A stretch of 64,000 nt of DNA from Zhenpiania hominis. GTDB lineage: Bacteria; Bacillota; Clostridia; Peptostreptococcales; Anaerovoracaceae. A model generated the notes under the pieces. The model made no database searches. It had not been told where the DNA came from and saw only the letters and a list, made by a program, of their open reading frames with translations. The stretch spans positions 248,001 to 312,000 of the forward strand of contig NZ_JACRYT010000001.1 of the NCBI RefSeq assembly GCF_014333425.1, read 5' to 3'. Positions 17,739-25,665 of this stretch are shown piece by piece. Position numbers and translations under genes: made by a program. The stretch's first letter is position 1, and each line of letters opens with the position of its first letter.

Positions 17739-18314
17739 TCAGGCAGCCAGATGCTTCTTCACGATGCCCTTGCCGATAGCTGCTCCGATGAATGCGGCCA
17801 CGATCACACCGGCCACCAGTGCCACGGACACCCAGGACTGCAGCATCTGGGATGCGGCAAGGATGGCGTCCTGACGGCCATCGGTGACCATCTGATCCGC
17901 CATAGCCTTGGCTGCGATGGCGTAGGGAATGATGGTGCTGCCGAATGCAGCCAGCACCTGATTGATGACATAACTGACGGTCAGCGCCTTCGCGTTGCCG
18001 TAGCCCATCTTCCACAGCAGCAGCTCGGCAATGGCACCGGAGAGAATAAAGAGGATGATGTACGGCAGGTATCCGCCCATAATGGCGCGGACAATGCTGT
18101 AAATGAGGATCGCACCGGGCTTTTTCACCTTCGTGCCGATGATGAAGTAGACGATGCCCTCCAGCAGGGCGAAAAACACCGGCATCAGAATGATGGTAAT
18201 GGGCGTTGCGTACAGGACGGAGCTGGCGAAGAAAATGACCACATTGATCAGAGCCAGCAGGACAACGGTGATGATGTCCTTGATTTTCAGTTTATTGGGG
18301 TTTGCAGTACTCAT
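17739..18314 (-). CDS. MptD-family ECF transporter S component (cassette 2)
   Basis: A 191-residue membrane protein beginning MSTANPNKLKIKDIITVVLL, with about six hydrophobic helices and the family's basic C-terminus (GKGIVKKHLAA). AAGGAG lies 11 bases before the ATG at 18314; an upstream in-frame extension of 92 codons lacks a ribosome site and reads through the upstream gene. It differs much more from the cassette 1 and 3 S components than those do from each other, so cassette 2 may carry a different substrate. Confidence 0.82.
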   Translation of the reverse strand: MSTANPNKLKIKDIITVVLLALINVVIFFASSVLYATPITIILMPVFFALLEGIVYFIIGTKVKKPGAILIYSIVRAIMGGYLPYIILFILSGAIAELLLWKMGYGNAKALTVSYVINQVLAAFGSTIIPYAIAAKAMADQMVTDGRQDAILAASQMLQSWVSVALVAGVIVAAFIGAAIGKGIVKKHLAA

Positions 18315-18367
18315 GGTTAAAGACTCCTTTTTGAATGGAATATGGTTGAACGTCGCAGAGACGGCGA

Positions 18368-20530
18368 TCATAGGATAAGGCCGGCGGCGATCGATGCCGC
18401 CAGCAGGACGCAGAACACAGCATCCCACGCAGAAAACCGAAGCGACAGATAGTTGCTTTTGCGGCGGGTTAAGTCGATGCCCCGTGTTTCGGCGGAGGCG
18501 GACAGCGTTTCGGCGATGCGGATAACGCGCAAAGCCATCGGCACGGTCAGTATTTCGATATAGGATGGCAGCGCACGCAACTTTTGCCATGGCGTCACAA
18601 ACGCGCCCCGGGTGCGGATGGATTGCCGCAGCAACTTCATGTCTCCCGACAGAACGGGGAAGAAGCGGAAAATCACCGCCACGATCATGATCAGCCGCTC
18701 CGGTAGGCGCAGATTGCGCAGCGCTGCCAGGGTACGGCTGGCTTCATTCCGCCCAATCAGCGTCCGCATGGAAATGCCAACGGCAATGATCCGCGGGAAC
18801 AGCACCAGCATAAAGGAAAACACCGTGCCCGGCAGCAGAGCGTTTGCCGCCCACAGCAGCCCAAAGCTCACCCCGCCTGCCAGCGCCGTTCCGAGCCAGC
18901 CGTCCGCTGCGGTCAGCAGGATCAGTGCCGTATATACGGCATAAACTAAGTGGTTGTTGGATGTGGAGATCACGACCAGCAGGGCCAGCCAGTAAAGCAG
19001 CTTCGTTGCCGGGTGGAATCGTTCTTTATGCTGTTTTTTCGCAGGAGCATTGGAAAGATGGAAGCGCTCCATATATTGCCGTACCGCTTGCAAATCTCGT
19101 TCCGAATGAACGGGAAATTCTATTTCTGCATGCCCATCCGACAGCCCAATGCAGCGGTCACACGCACCTGCAATTAGCTCAGGGTCGTGGGTGATGATGA
19201 GAACAGTCTTTTCTTTCCGCATCTCCCGGATCAGCGCTGCGCACCGCTCCAGACTTTCCGCGTCCTGTCCTGCTGTCGGCTCGTCCAGTATGACGATCGG
19301 CTTGTCGGATAGATACGCCATCATCAGCGTCAGACGCTGCATCTGCCCACCGGAGAGGGAAAAGGGATGCCGGTTGCGGCAGTCCCACATATCCATACTT
19401 TTCAGCAGCGCTTCCGTTTTTGCTTCAAACTCCGGTGTCACCGCATGGCCGTATTGCAGTTCGTGCAGGACGGAGCCTGTGAAGAACTGGAACTCCGCCT
19501 CCTGAAGGATGAACAGCACTTGCTTTTGCAGCTGCTTTGGATTTTGCGACTTTCCGAAAAGCATTATCCTGCCGCCGGAGGGGCGGTAAAGCCCTGCAAT
19601 CAGCTTGCCGATGGTCGTTTTGCCGCAGCCGTTTGCGCCCACAAGGCCGACGATCTCATGCTCACGGACGGAAAAGCTGACACCAGAGAGGGTATCTCCG
19701 GCCTTCCTGCCGTATGTATAGCAGACATCTGAGACGGCAAGCGCCGTCGGCGCGGTTTTAGGCAGCGGCTCTTTCTCCGGCACGGTGATCTCCGCAAGGT
19801 CGAGCGTGCGCAGAGAAAGTGTTTGTCTCCGCTCCACTGAGAACGCCTTTGCCTCTGCGGCAGTATATTTTCCTTTGATCTCGCCGTCTGCCATGACCAA
19901 AAATTCGTCGGCAATGTCGGCAAGATAGTAGAGTCGGTGCTCGCTGAGCAGCAGCGTTTTGCCCTGCTTTTTCAGGGCAAGCAGAATCTCTTTTAACTGC
20001 TGCGTGGCTGCAAAGTCCAGATTGGCCGTGGGCTCATCCAGCAGAAAAATATCTGTGTCCATTGCCCACGCGGACAAGATGGAGATGAGCTGTCGCTCGC
20101 CGCTGGACAACTCGTAGACATTGCGATCCTTCAGCCGCTCCAGATGAAAGATCCGGAAGGCCTCATCTACCCGCCGTCGGATTTTATCTTGCGGCAGACC
20201 GTGATTTTCAAGACCGAAGGCCACTTCATTGGAGCTGTTCACGGTGAAAAACTGGCTGCGAGGATCCTGAAAGACCGAGGCGGCCAACTCGCCGATCTCG
20301 CCGATACGTATTCCGGCGGTGTCCTGCCCATTCAGGCGGCAAAAGCCTTTTAGCTCTCCCTCGTAAAACTGGGGGATTAATCCGTTGATGCACCGTAGCA
20401 GTGTGGACTTTCCGCAGCCGCTGCCGCCGCAGAGCACCACACAGCGTCCGGCTGGGATGCTGCCGCCGACTTTTTGCAAGGTGGGCTGCTTTTCTTCTGC
20501 ATATTGAAATTCAAATTCAAAATCTATCAT
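18368..20530 (-). CDS. Three-domain ECF protein: ATPase, ATPase and T component in one chain (cassette 2)
   Basis: A 720-residue fusion. Domain 1 (about 1-230) has CGGSGCGKSTLLRCINGLIPQFYEG, LSSGERQLI and FLLDEPTA; domain 2 (about 265-480) has VGANGCGKTT, LSGGQMQRLT and VILDEPTA; from about residue 500 the chain becomes a membrane T component starting HPATKLLYWLALL and carrying the coupling motifs RTRGAF and SAETRGI. In cassettes 1 and 3 the T and A functions are separate genes. Note LSSGERQ in place of LSGGE in the first signature. The ATG lies 9 bases after AAAAGAG. It is the first gene of the cassette 2 operon, 87 bases after the TetR gene on the same strand. Confidence 0.88.
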   Translation of the reverse strand: MIDFEFEFQYAEEKQPTLQKVGGSIPAGRCVVLCGGSGCGKSTLLRCINGLIPQFYEGELKGFCRLNGQDTAGIRIGEIGELAASVFQDPRSQFFTVNSSNEVAFGLENHGLPQDKIRRRVDEAFRIFHLERLKDRNVYELSSGERQLISILSAWAMDTDIFLLDEPTANLDFAATQQLKEILLALKKQGKTLLLSEHRLYYLADIADEFLVMADGEIKGKYTAAEAKAFSVERRQTLSLRTLDLAEITVPEKEPLPKTAPTALAVSDVCYTYGRKAGDTLSGVSFSVREHEIVGLVGANGCGKTTIGKLIAGLYRPSGGRIMLFGKSQNPKQLQKQVLFILQEAEFQFFTGSVLHELQYGHAVTPEFEAKTEALLKSMDMWDCRNRHPFSLSGGQMQRLTLMMAYLSDKPIVILDEPTAGQDAESLERCAALIREMRKEKTVLIITHDPELIAGACDRCIGLSDGHAEIEFPVHSERDLQAVRQYMERFHLSNAPAKKQHKERFHPATKLLYWLALLVVISTSNNHLVYAVYTALILLTAADGWLGTALAGGVSFGLLWAANALLPGTVFSFMLVLFPRIIAVGISMRTLIGRNEASRTLAALRNLRLPERLIMIVAVIFRFFPVLSGDMKLLRQSIRTRGAFVTPWQKLRALPSYIEILTVPMALRVIRIAETLSASAETRGIDLTRRKSNYLSLRFSAWDAVFCVLLAASIAAGLIL

Positions 20531-20550
20531 CGCAAACTCTTTTCTTATTA

Positions 20551-20568
20551 GTTAGCCGTCTCTAACCA
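20551..20568 (-). promoter_or_regulatory. Shared dyad before cassette 2
   Basis: On the coding strand it reads GGTTAG-AGACGG-CTAACT. It ends 20 bases before the ATG of the fused ECF gene. Arms are 5 bases perfect plus one mismatch. No good -10/-35 pair is visible between it and the TetR gene, so cassette 2 may also be read from the TetR promoter. Confidence 0.72.
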
Positions 20569-20582
20569 GCGGCCGTAAGAAA

Positions 20583-20601
20583 CGGACGGATGGACCGTCC
20601 G
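20583..20601 (-). repeat. Hairpin between the cassette 2 TetR gene and the transporter
   Basis: CGGACGG and CCGTCCG flank a 5-base loop. There is no T-run on the minus strand. It may be a partial terminator or a processing site between tetR and the transport genes. Confidence 0.5.
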
Positions 20602-20617
20602 AATTAACTTTTCGGAT

Positions 20618-21226
20618 TTATTGCAAGGTATCGCATAGCTGCCGCCAGCCAGCGTTGGTGAAATCAAGGACTGCCTGTAAGCAGGTAAGCATTCTGCCTT
20701 CCTCCATATGCTGATCCAGCAGCTGGCGGAAGTACCAGAACTGTGAGCCCATCAAAAGACGGATCGCATCGGCATTTGGCGCTTTCCCATAGATATGCGA
20801 AAAGAATTCCACCGTTTGTTCCGCTTTTTGATCCATTAGTTTATGCAGCACGGTTTCCATGGAGCTGCCATCGCTGCGGCAGAAAAATAAAGTGCAGTCA
20901 TTGCAGTGCTCGGTCAGCAGTTGAAAATATACCTGTTCTTCGGCGTTTATGGCGCGGAGGATACCATCCGGCTGCGCGCTGCACTTTGCTTTTTCGTATT
21001 CTTCCGCGATGGGAGCAAAGAGAACCTGCATCGTCTCCAAAAAATCCTGAAGCAGACTGGCAAACAACGCGTCTTTATTCTTGTATCTTGTGTAGATTGC
21101 CCCCGTAGTAACACCGGCTTTTTCGGCGATCTTGTGCAGAGAGGCTTTCTGAAAGCCGTAAGCAAGAAATTCCGAATAAGCAGCCTGAATGATCCCATCA
21201 TCCAGGGAATGATCCCTATTGGCCAT
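20618..21226 (-). CDS. TetR family transcriptional regulator (cassette 2)
   Basis: A 202-residue regulator with helix-turn-helix ASLHKIAEKAGVTTGAIYTRYKNKDALF (about residues 28-55). The start ATG has GAGGAGTGAAGAC before it. A strong promoter and a long operator-like palindrome lie upstream. It is similar in its DNA-binding part to the cassette 1 TetR, but the operators are different, so specificity has diverged. Ligand unknown; it probably senses a compound moved by cassette 2. Confidence 0.9.
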   Translation of the reverse strand: MANRDHSLDDGIIQAAYSEFLAYGFQKASLHKIAEKAGVTTGAIYTRYKNKDALFASLLQDFLETMQVLFAPIAEEYEKAKCSAQPDGILRAINAEEQVYFQLLTEHCNDCTLFFCRSDGSSMETVLHKLMDQKAEQTVEFFSHIYGKAPNADAIRLLMGSQFWYFRQLLDQHMEEGRMLTCLQAVLDFTNAGWRQLCDTLQ

Positions 21227-21250
21227 GTCTTCACTCCTCTGCGCCTAAAT

Positions 21251-21306
21251 AATAACATCATTATCGATAACGACATTATTATAGTGTTCTTTTTGCTGCT
21301 TGTCAA
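21251..21306 (-). promoter_or_regulatory. Promoter and palindromic operator of the cassette 2 TetR gene
   Basis: On the minus strand TTGACA (21306-21301), 17 bases, TATAAT (21283-21278). Directly downstream is a 30-base imperfect palindrome (21251-21280) centred on the perfect 10-base TTATCGATAA (21261-21270), overlapping the -10 box. This is the expected place for a TetR repressor. Confidence 0.85.
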
Positions 21307-21343
21307 TGCGAATTGCACACTGCTTTGCAAAAACACTCCTTGA

Positions 21344-21910
21344 CAAATTTCGTCTCAAAAACGGATACTCGAAACCTTTGCAAAAAAAAATGGCTTTACC
21401 AACCTGCGCTGGTACACCGACGACGGTTATTCCGGCGCGAACTTTCAAAGACCCGGTTTTCAAGCCATGCTTGCAGACATTGAAGCCGGGAAAGTGGGTA
21501 CGGTCATCGTCAAGGACATGAGCCGGTTAGGGCGAAACTACTTGCAGGTGGGATTTTACACGGAAATGCTGTTCCCTCAAAAGGGTGTGCGTTTTATCGC
21601 TGTCAACGACAATGTGGACAGCGCAAACGGCGGCATGGACAACGATTTTACCCCTCTGCGAAATCTGTTCAACGAATGGCTGGTGAGAGATACGAGCAAG
21701 AAAATCAAGGCAGTAAAACGAGCAAAAGAAGTGTATGCTGCACTGATGCAGCTGCCCTCCATCCAGGCCAGGCGGATTTATGCCCGCTTTTACTTGAATA
21801 TGACGGTGGCAGAGATCGCCAAGGTCGAGGGTGTTGACCGCCGCCGCGTGTGGGCAAGTATCCGGCGTGGTTTGAAGAAGCTGGCGTACCTGTTGGATGC
21901 CAACAAGTAA
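21344..21910 (+). pseudogene. Beheaded serine resolvase joined to a sigma-70 region 4-like tail
   Basis: After an in-frame stop at 21341-21343 the frame is open and reads QKRILETFAKKNGF, WYTDDGYSGANFQRP, KDMSRLGRNYL and NEWLVRDTSKKIKAV: the catalytic-domain middle of a large serine recombinase. The N-terminal part with the nucleophilic serine is missing. From about 21740 the frame changes character to LPSIQARRIYARFYLNMTVAEIAKVEGVDRRRVWASIRRGLKKL, a helix-turn-helix like sigma factor region 4 found in element-encoded sigma-like proteins. So two genes were joined by deletion in frame. The first ATG is at 21467 but no ribosome site is obvious. It marks an old element boundary beside the cassette 2 TetR gene. 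Confidence 0.8.
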
Positions 21911-21934
21911 TATGACTGTCACTTAACGGCAAAA

Positions 21935-21977
21935 AATAAGCCGGTGGAGGAAACAGTACTTCCTCCATCGGTTTATT
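21935..21977. terminator. Terminator between the resolvase remnant and the methyltransferase operon
   Basis: AATAAGCCGGTGGAGGA (21935-21951) pairs with TCCTCCATCGGTTTATT (21961-21977), two G-T style mismatches, 9-base loop. It can serve transcripts from both sides. Confidence 0.75.
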
Positions 21978-22023
21978 TATCTTCCGAATCTGTATCCACA
22001 AATGCTTGTTGATTCTTTCTTGA

Positions 22024-22127
22024 TTATGTGCGTCCCTGAATAAATTCAGTCACCAGGTCGGCATACTGTTCCAACCGCACCATCAATGCCAAGTGCCCGC
22101 CGGTCAGGTCGGTGACCACCGTGGGAC
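22024..22127 (-). pseudogene. C-terminal remnant of an alpha/beta hydrolase
   Basis: On the minus strand, in a frame shifted from the overlapping methyltransferase, codons from about 22125 read PTVVTDLTGGHLALMVRLEQYADLV then TEFIQGRT and a TAA at 22026-22024. The GGHLALM pattern is the catalytic-histidine region of alpha/beta hydrolases. It has no start and is out of frame, so a deletion has fused the end of the methyltransferase gene to the end of a lost hydrolase gene. Confidence 0.6.
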
Positions 22128-22966
22128 TTTTGGAACGCCATTCGCACAATCTGCAGCTTCAGCGGCCCATCTGCAGCCCTGGCCAGAAGGCGGTGGATGG
22201 AGCGAACCCCCGGCCCCCGCAAATCCTGGTAGCCCAGCATATAGCCCCGGCTGGATACAGAGATGCGATCCGACCAGGCAGGCAATTCTTTTTCCGCATC
22301 CCGGACGGAGAAGTACGCCCCCACATCCCGGATGCCCGCCTGTTTGACCCAGGTTTTCAGCATCAGTTTTACTGCCGTCGGTCCGGCGGCGTCAAATACC
22401 AGCCGTCCACCTGGAAATCGCTCCGCCATAGCCGCGCAGAGGGCTTGCACCTGTTCTGTTCGGAAGTAATAGAACACCCCGGCGGCAAAGAACACAGCTC
22501 CATCTTCAAGGGGAGTGTCAATGGCATCGAACCAGGAGAGGTCATTTAGGTCGGCGGTCAGGTTTTTCTCCCGTTCCCCGGCAGGGAGCAACGCTTCCCG
22601 CACCGCCATTACGTCGGGCAGGTCGATGTTATAGAGGCGACATTGCCCGTTGTCACAGGAGCGGCCTGTCTGATCCAGTCCGCAGCCCAGGTTCACCACA
22701 GCCGCCTGGGGATGATCAGCCAGGTAGTCTCGCACCTCCCAGGCCAGATCACTCTGGCGCATAGCCGCCTCCATAGCTCCGAAGGTCTGCGTCAGACTGC
22801 CGGACGTCCGTTCCAAGGCGGAGAAATCGTAGTCCAGCTGCTCCAACAGTTCCACTGACAGCGGATCGGAAAACAGATGGGGAAAACGCCGGGTACACAG
22901 CGCCCGAGCGTACAAGGGGATCACCAGCGTCTCTTGTATCGTGTTCTTCTCAATGTGGTATTTCAT
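22046..22966 (-). CDS. Leucine-carboxyl-methyltransferase-family SAM methyltransferase
   Basis: About 306 residues beginning MKYHIEKNTIQETLVIPLYARAL. RRFPHLFSDPLSVELL and VVNLGCGLDQTG are typical of the LCM/Ppm family, which in bacteria O-methylates carboxyl groups of small molecules, for example polyketide or peptide acids. The ATG at 22966 has AGGAGGG six bases upstream. The natural C-terminus should end near IVRMAF; the last 34 codons (QKSHGGHRPDRRALG onward) are an out-of-frame reading of a hydrolase fragment, so the protein carries an unnatural tail. Last intact gene of its operon. Confidence 0.8.
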   Translation of the reverse strand: MKYHIEKNTIQETLVIPLYARALCTRRFPHLFSDPLSVELLEQLDYDFSALERTSGSLTQTFGAMEAAMRQSDLAWEVRDYLADHPQAAVVNLGCGLDQTGRSCDNGQCRLYNIDLPDVMAVREALLPAGEREKNLTADLNDLSWFDAIDTPLEDGAVFFAAGVFYYFRTEQVQALCAAMAERFPGGRLVFDAAGPTAVKLMLKTWVKQAGIRDVGAYFSVRDAEKELPAWSDRISVSSRGYMLGYQDLRGPGVRSIHRLLARAADGPLKLQIVRMAFQKSHGGHRPDRRALGIDGAVGTVCRPGD

Positions 22967-23089
22967 TGGCACCCTCCTATGCTAAGTTCATTACTACTAA
23001 CCGAAGTACAGCATCTGCATACAGGCCAGCCAACAGTACACAAAAAGGGGTGCGTTTTGTTTGTGTCATAGAAAGCCTATACACCGGCC

Positions 23090-23905
23090 TTATTTCCTCC
23101 CCACCAGCATCCGGGAGTCGCCCAGCATCATCATGGCCGCCCGCCGGCGGGAGCCGAAGGCCTCCTGGGCCGTGTCGATGATGTGTACGTCCTCATACCC
23201 CATGTCCCGTAGCTCCTGGGCGAAGGTCTCCATGTCCCCGTACATGCGGGGCTTCATCTCATCGTTGAGGGCGAACACGCCGCCCTTTTTCAGCACCCGC
23301 AGGGTTTCCAGCAGCAGTGTCCGCTTGTCTGAACCCATGATATTATGATAGACATAGTTGCTCACCACCGCGTCGAAACTCTCATCCGGGAAGTCCAGCC
23401 TGTTTGCGTCCCCATGCTGGAACCGGCACCGGGCGGCTACACCTTCGCTTGCGGCGTTTTTCTCGCACATAGCCTGGTTGTAGCCGAAGTCTACGCCCCA
23501 ATAGTCAATGCCCACCACCTGGGCCGACGGCCAGGTGAGAGCCGCCCGGATGGATAATGGCCCGGAGCCGCAGCCCACTTCCAGCAGCTGCCCCTGCCCG
23601 TCAAAATCCAGATGGGAGAGGATGACCAGGTGGGTCCGCTCCATCATACCGCCACCCCCAAAGGCATATTGACGCCGTATCCAAGCGCACCACAGGAGCA
23701 GCGCCAGCAGGATCACTGCGGCAATCACGAACACCACACCCAGCGCCGTGATATGGAACACCGTAAATGACAGCACCGCCAGTACCACAGACAGCGCCAA
23801 AAGGGCGCCTACCACATAGAAAACAGGGTTTGACATCCAGCTCCCGTAATCCTCTCCATGCGTCCCAAGGCGGATCTCTTTTTGCTGGACTTGATTTTGC
23901 TTCAT
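23090..23905 (-). CDS. Membrane-anchored class I SAM methyltransferase
   Basis: A 271-residue protein. Residues about 28-75 hold two hydrophobic helices, after which the methyltransferase domain begins: LLEVGCGSGPLSIRAAL (motif I), VVGIDYWG, FPDESFDAVVSNYVYHNI. It should face the cytoplasm from the membrane. The ATG at 23905 follows AAGGAGATGGTTCAA. It follows the membrane protein gene by 20 bases and is in one operon with it and the LCM-type methyltransferase. The membrane anchor suggests that the substrate enters or leaves through the membrane. Confidence 0.85.
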   Translation of the reverse strand: MKQNQVQQKEIRLGTHGEDYGSWMSNPVFYVVGALLALSVVLAVLSFTVFHITALGVVFVIAAVILLALLLWCAWIRRQYAFGGGGMMERTHLVILSHLDFDGQGQLLEVGCGSGPLSIRAALTWPSAQVVGIDYWGVDFGYNQAMCEKNAASEGVAARCRFQHGDANRLDFPDESFDAVVSNYVYHNIMGSDKRTLLLETLRVLKKGGVFALNDEMKPRMYGDMETFAQELRDMGYEDVHIIDTAQEAFGSRRRAAMMMLGDSRMLVGRK

Positions 23906-23925
23906 TTGAACCATCTCCTTAATTA

Positions 23926-24438
23926 TCATATTTTTTGTAACAACAGACACAATCCCGCCTGGGCCGCCGCCATGAGTGGGCACAGCAAGAGCGGCCACTG
24001 AAGCAAATGCTCCGGCAGAGCGTATCCCTTCATCCAGGCTTTAAACTCATAGCCTGGTTGCCCTTCGGTTCCAGGGATGACAAAACGGCGTTTTGCTTTT
24101 TTCTGTATCAGCCAGAGGTCCAGAAAAATCAGGTCACAGACATTAACGATCATCCACTGGATATACCCCGTCAGGGCCAGACGCCAGAATCCTGTTGTGC
24201 CGCCCTCCACAGTGCTGACCGCACCATAAAGGAGGAGGGGCAGCCACTCCCCAAAGCAGATCCAAAGCCAGTAAAAACGGTTTTCGGCCTTTGTCGGTGG
24301 TTCTTCCGCCGCCTTGATGATGGCGGGTGGATAGCAGGGAAACATCAGCCGGGGCTTATACAGCGCCACCGCCGCGGCGAACAGGTTAAAATAGGCCGCC
24401 ATTGCGAGCCCGTCCAAGATGGTGCGCGTCCAATTCAT
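23926..24438 (-). CDS. Four-helix membrane protein of unknown function
   Basis: A 170-residue protein starting MNWTRTILDGLAMAAYFNLF with about four membrane segments (near residues 8-27, 60-80, 85-110 and 145-168) and short basic loops. I do not recognise a family. The ATG at 24438 has AAAGGGG six bases upstream; an ATG two codons earlier touches that site. It is the first gene of an operon with two methyltransferases and is preceded by a shared dyad and a good promoter. It may be a small transporter or a membrane partner for the anchored methyltransferase. Confidence 0.75.
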   Translation of the reverse strand: MNWTRTILDGLAMAAYFNLFAAAVALYKPRLMFPCYPPAIIKAAEEPPTKAENRFYWLWICFGEWLPLLLYGAVSTVEGGTTGFWRLALTGYIQWMIVNVCDLIFLDLWLIQKKAKRRFVIPGTEGQPGYEFKAWMKGYALPEHLLQWPLLLCPLMAAAQAGLCLLLQKI

Positions 24439-24471
24439 ATACATCCCCTTTCACTTGTAAGCAAATCAACT

Positions 24472-24489
24472 GGTTAGCAATAACTAACT
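24472..24489 (-). promoter_or_regulatory. Shared dyad before the second methyltransferase operon
   Basis: Plus strand GGTTAG-CAATAA-CTAACT. It lies between the promoter (24501-24529) and the ATG at 24438 and would span about +5 to +22 of the transcript. That place suits a repressor that blocks transcription, or an RNA stem at the very 5' end. Confidence 0.75.
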
Positions 24490-24500
24490 GATATGTATTC

Positions 24501-24529
24501 AGTATATCTTATCCCGCATGAAAAAGCAA
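24501..24529 (-). promoter_or_regulatory. Promoter of the second methyltransferase operon
   Basis: Minus strand TTGCTT (24529-24524), 17 bases, TATACT (24506-24501). Of the five shared-dyad operons this has the clearest sigma-A promoter. Confidence 0.7.
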
Positions 24530-24627
24530 TATGAAAGCAAGAGGTTAGAACTAATGGATAGCTGAAAGCGCAGATAGAGGGCGTTATTTTTCAAGAATTG
24601 ATTTACGCATGAAATTTTAAGCATAAG

Positions 24628-24669
24628 TAAGGCCGGGATTTTGCTGACAAGCGGCAAATCCCGGCCTTA
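24628..24669. terminator. Terminator of the AraC-family gene
   Basis: TAAGGCCGGGATTT (24628-24641) and AAATCCCGGCCTTA (24656-24669) form a perfect 14-base stem, 14-base loop, just after the stop of the minus-strand regulator. Confidence 0.85.
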
Positions 24670-24672
24670 GTC

Positions 24673-25665
24673 TTATCCGTTTTCCAAATTCTTTGAACGC
24701 CTGTATTCCAGTGGCGATAGTCCAAACTGTTTTTTGAAAACGGCTGCAAATTTCCCTTGATTGGAGTAGCCAACCTGCTCTGATATTTCAGCTACGGAGA
24801 GTTTTGTGGTAGCAAGTAATTCTGCTGCTTTCTTCATTCTGACTTCTCGCAGATAAATGGATATATTTTGCCCGAAAACACCGCGAAAGTAATTTTTTAA
24901 GCTGGTTTCACTGACAGAAAACTGTGCTGCCAATTCCCAGGCTGGATGATGTTGACGCAAATCGGAAGTAATAATTTTTTCTACTCTCTTTGCAATATCT
25001 ACTTGTGTTTCTGTAAAGAAAGTACAGGCTTGCGATGGAGGAATGTCATTTTGATTTTGCAATAGAGAAAACAGTGCCAATGTGTATATTTTCATTTGTG
25101 AAATCGAGAATGGAATTGAAACATCAAATAGGCTCCAAAGTTTTGTTAATATTTCTTCGACTTCGGAGGTGGCAGGTGAAATGTAGGTAGCACCATCAGG
25201 GCAAAATCGATCAACAACTTTGTGAAAGTTAATATCAAATTCCCCTTGTACCCATACGCTTTGTGCCGTCAGTGTATCAATATCAATAAAAAATTCCATC
25301 CCTTCATAAATGCGGCGCGGATATACATATTGCTTTTGAGCAAAACGCTCGGTTAAAGAGATTTCTCCATCCTTCACATATACAAAGTTTTCATTGTTCA
25401 AGATGATTTCGCAACGGCCAGTTACACAGTAGTTTAAGAGCATAGGGCCTTTTTCTATGGAGCTATCCTCACGAAAATTTGGTGCTGTCCAAGTCGGAGA
25501 ATTTACAAAGATATAGGCAATAGTAACTCCAGGAAAGAGAGGGAAAAAGGTCATTGAGCCTTTCCCTTCTTTTTCCTTTAAGAGCAGCTCTGTGCTAAAA
25601 TCACTACGCTTTATTGAAATCCCAGGCATTTCAATGCATTTTCTTATAATATCATCAATCTTCAT
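24673..25665 (-). CDS. AraC family regulator, PchR/YbtA-like (cassette 3)
   Basis: A 330-residue activator with an N-terminal sensing domain and two helix-turn-helix units at the C-terminus (WELAAQFSVSETSLKNYFRGVFGQNISIYLREVRM and LSVAEISEQVGYSNQGKFAAVFKKQFGLSPLEYR). The layout and the central FFIDIDTL region are those of the PchR/YbtA group, activators that respond to a siderophore and switch on its uptake. It is transcribed divergently from cassette 3, the usual place for such an activator. That pairing supports a chelate-uptake role for the cassette; the ligand itself is unknown. Confidence 0.85.
   Translation of the reverse strand: MKIDDIIRKCIEMPGISIKRSDFSTELLLKEKEGKGSMTFFPLFPGVTIAYIFVNSPTWTAPNFREDSSIEKGPMLLNYCVTGRCEIILNNENFVYVKDGEISLTERFAQKQYVYPRRIYEGMEFFIDIDTLTAQSVWVQGEFDINFHKVVDRFCPDGATYISPATSEVEEILTKLWSLFDVSIPFSISQMKIYTLALFSLLQNQNDIPPSQACTFFTETQVDIAKRVEKIITSDLRQHHPAWELAAQFSVSETSLKNYFRGVFGQNISIYLREVRMKKAAELLATTKLSVAEISEQVGYSNQGKFAAVFKKQFGLSPLEYRRSKNLENG

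Noticed and set aside
22964..23010. GGTTAG and CTTAGC on the minus strand before the LCM methyltransferase as another copy of the shared dyad
   Set aside because: The spacer is 10 instead of 6 and the second arm is imperfect; it is inside an operon with a dyad already at its head.
24540..24556. GGTTAGAACTAATGG as a shared dyad
   Set aside because: The second half-site is not at the 6-base distance and does not match CTAAC.
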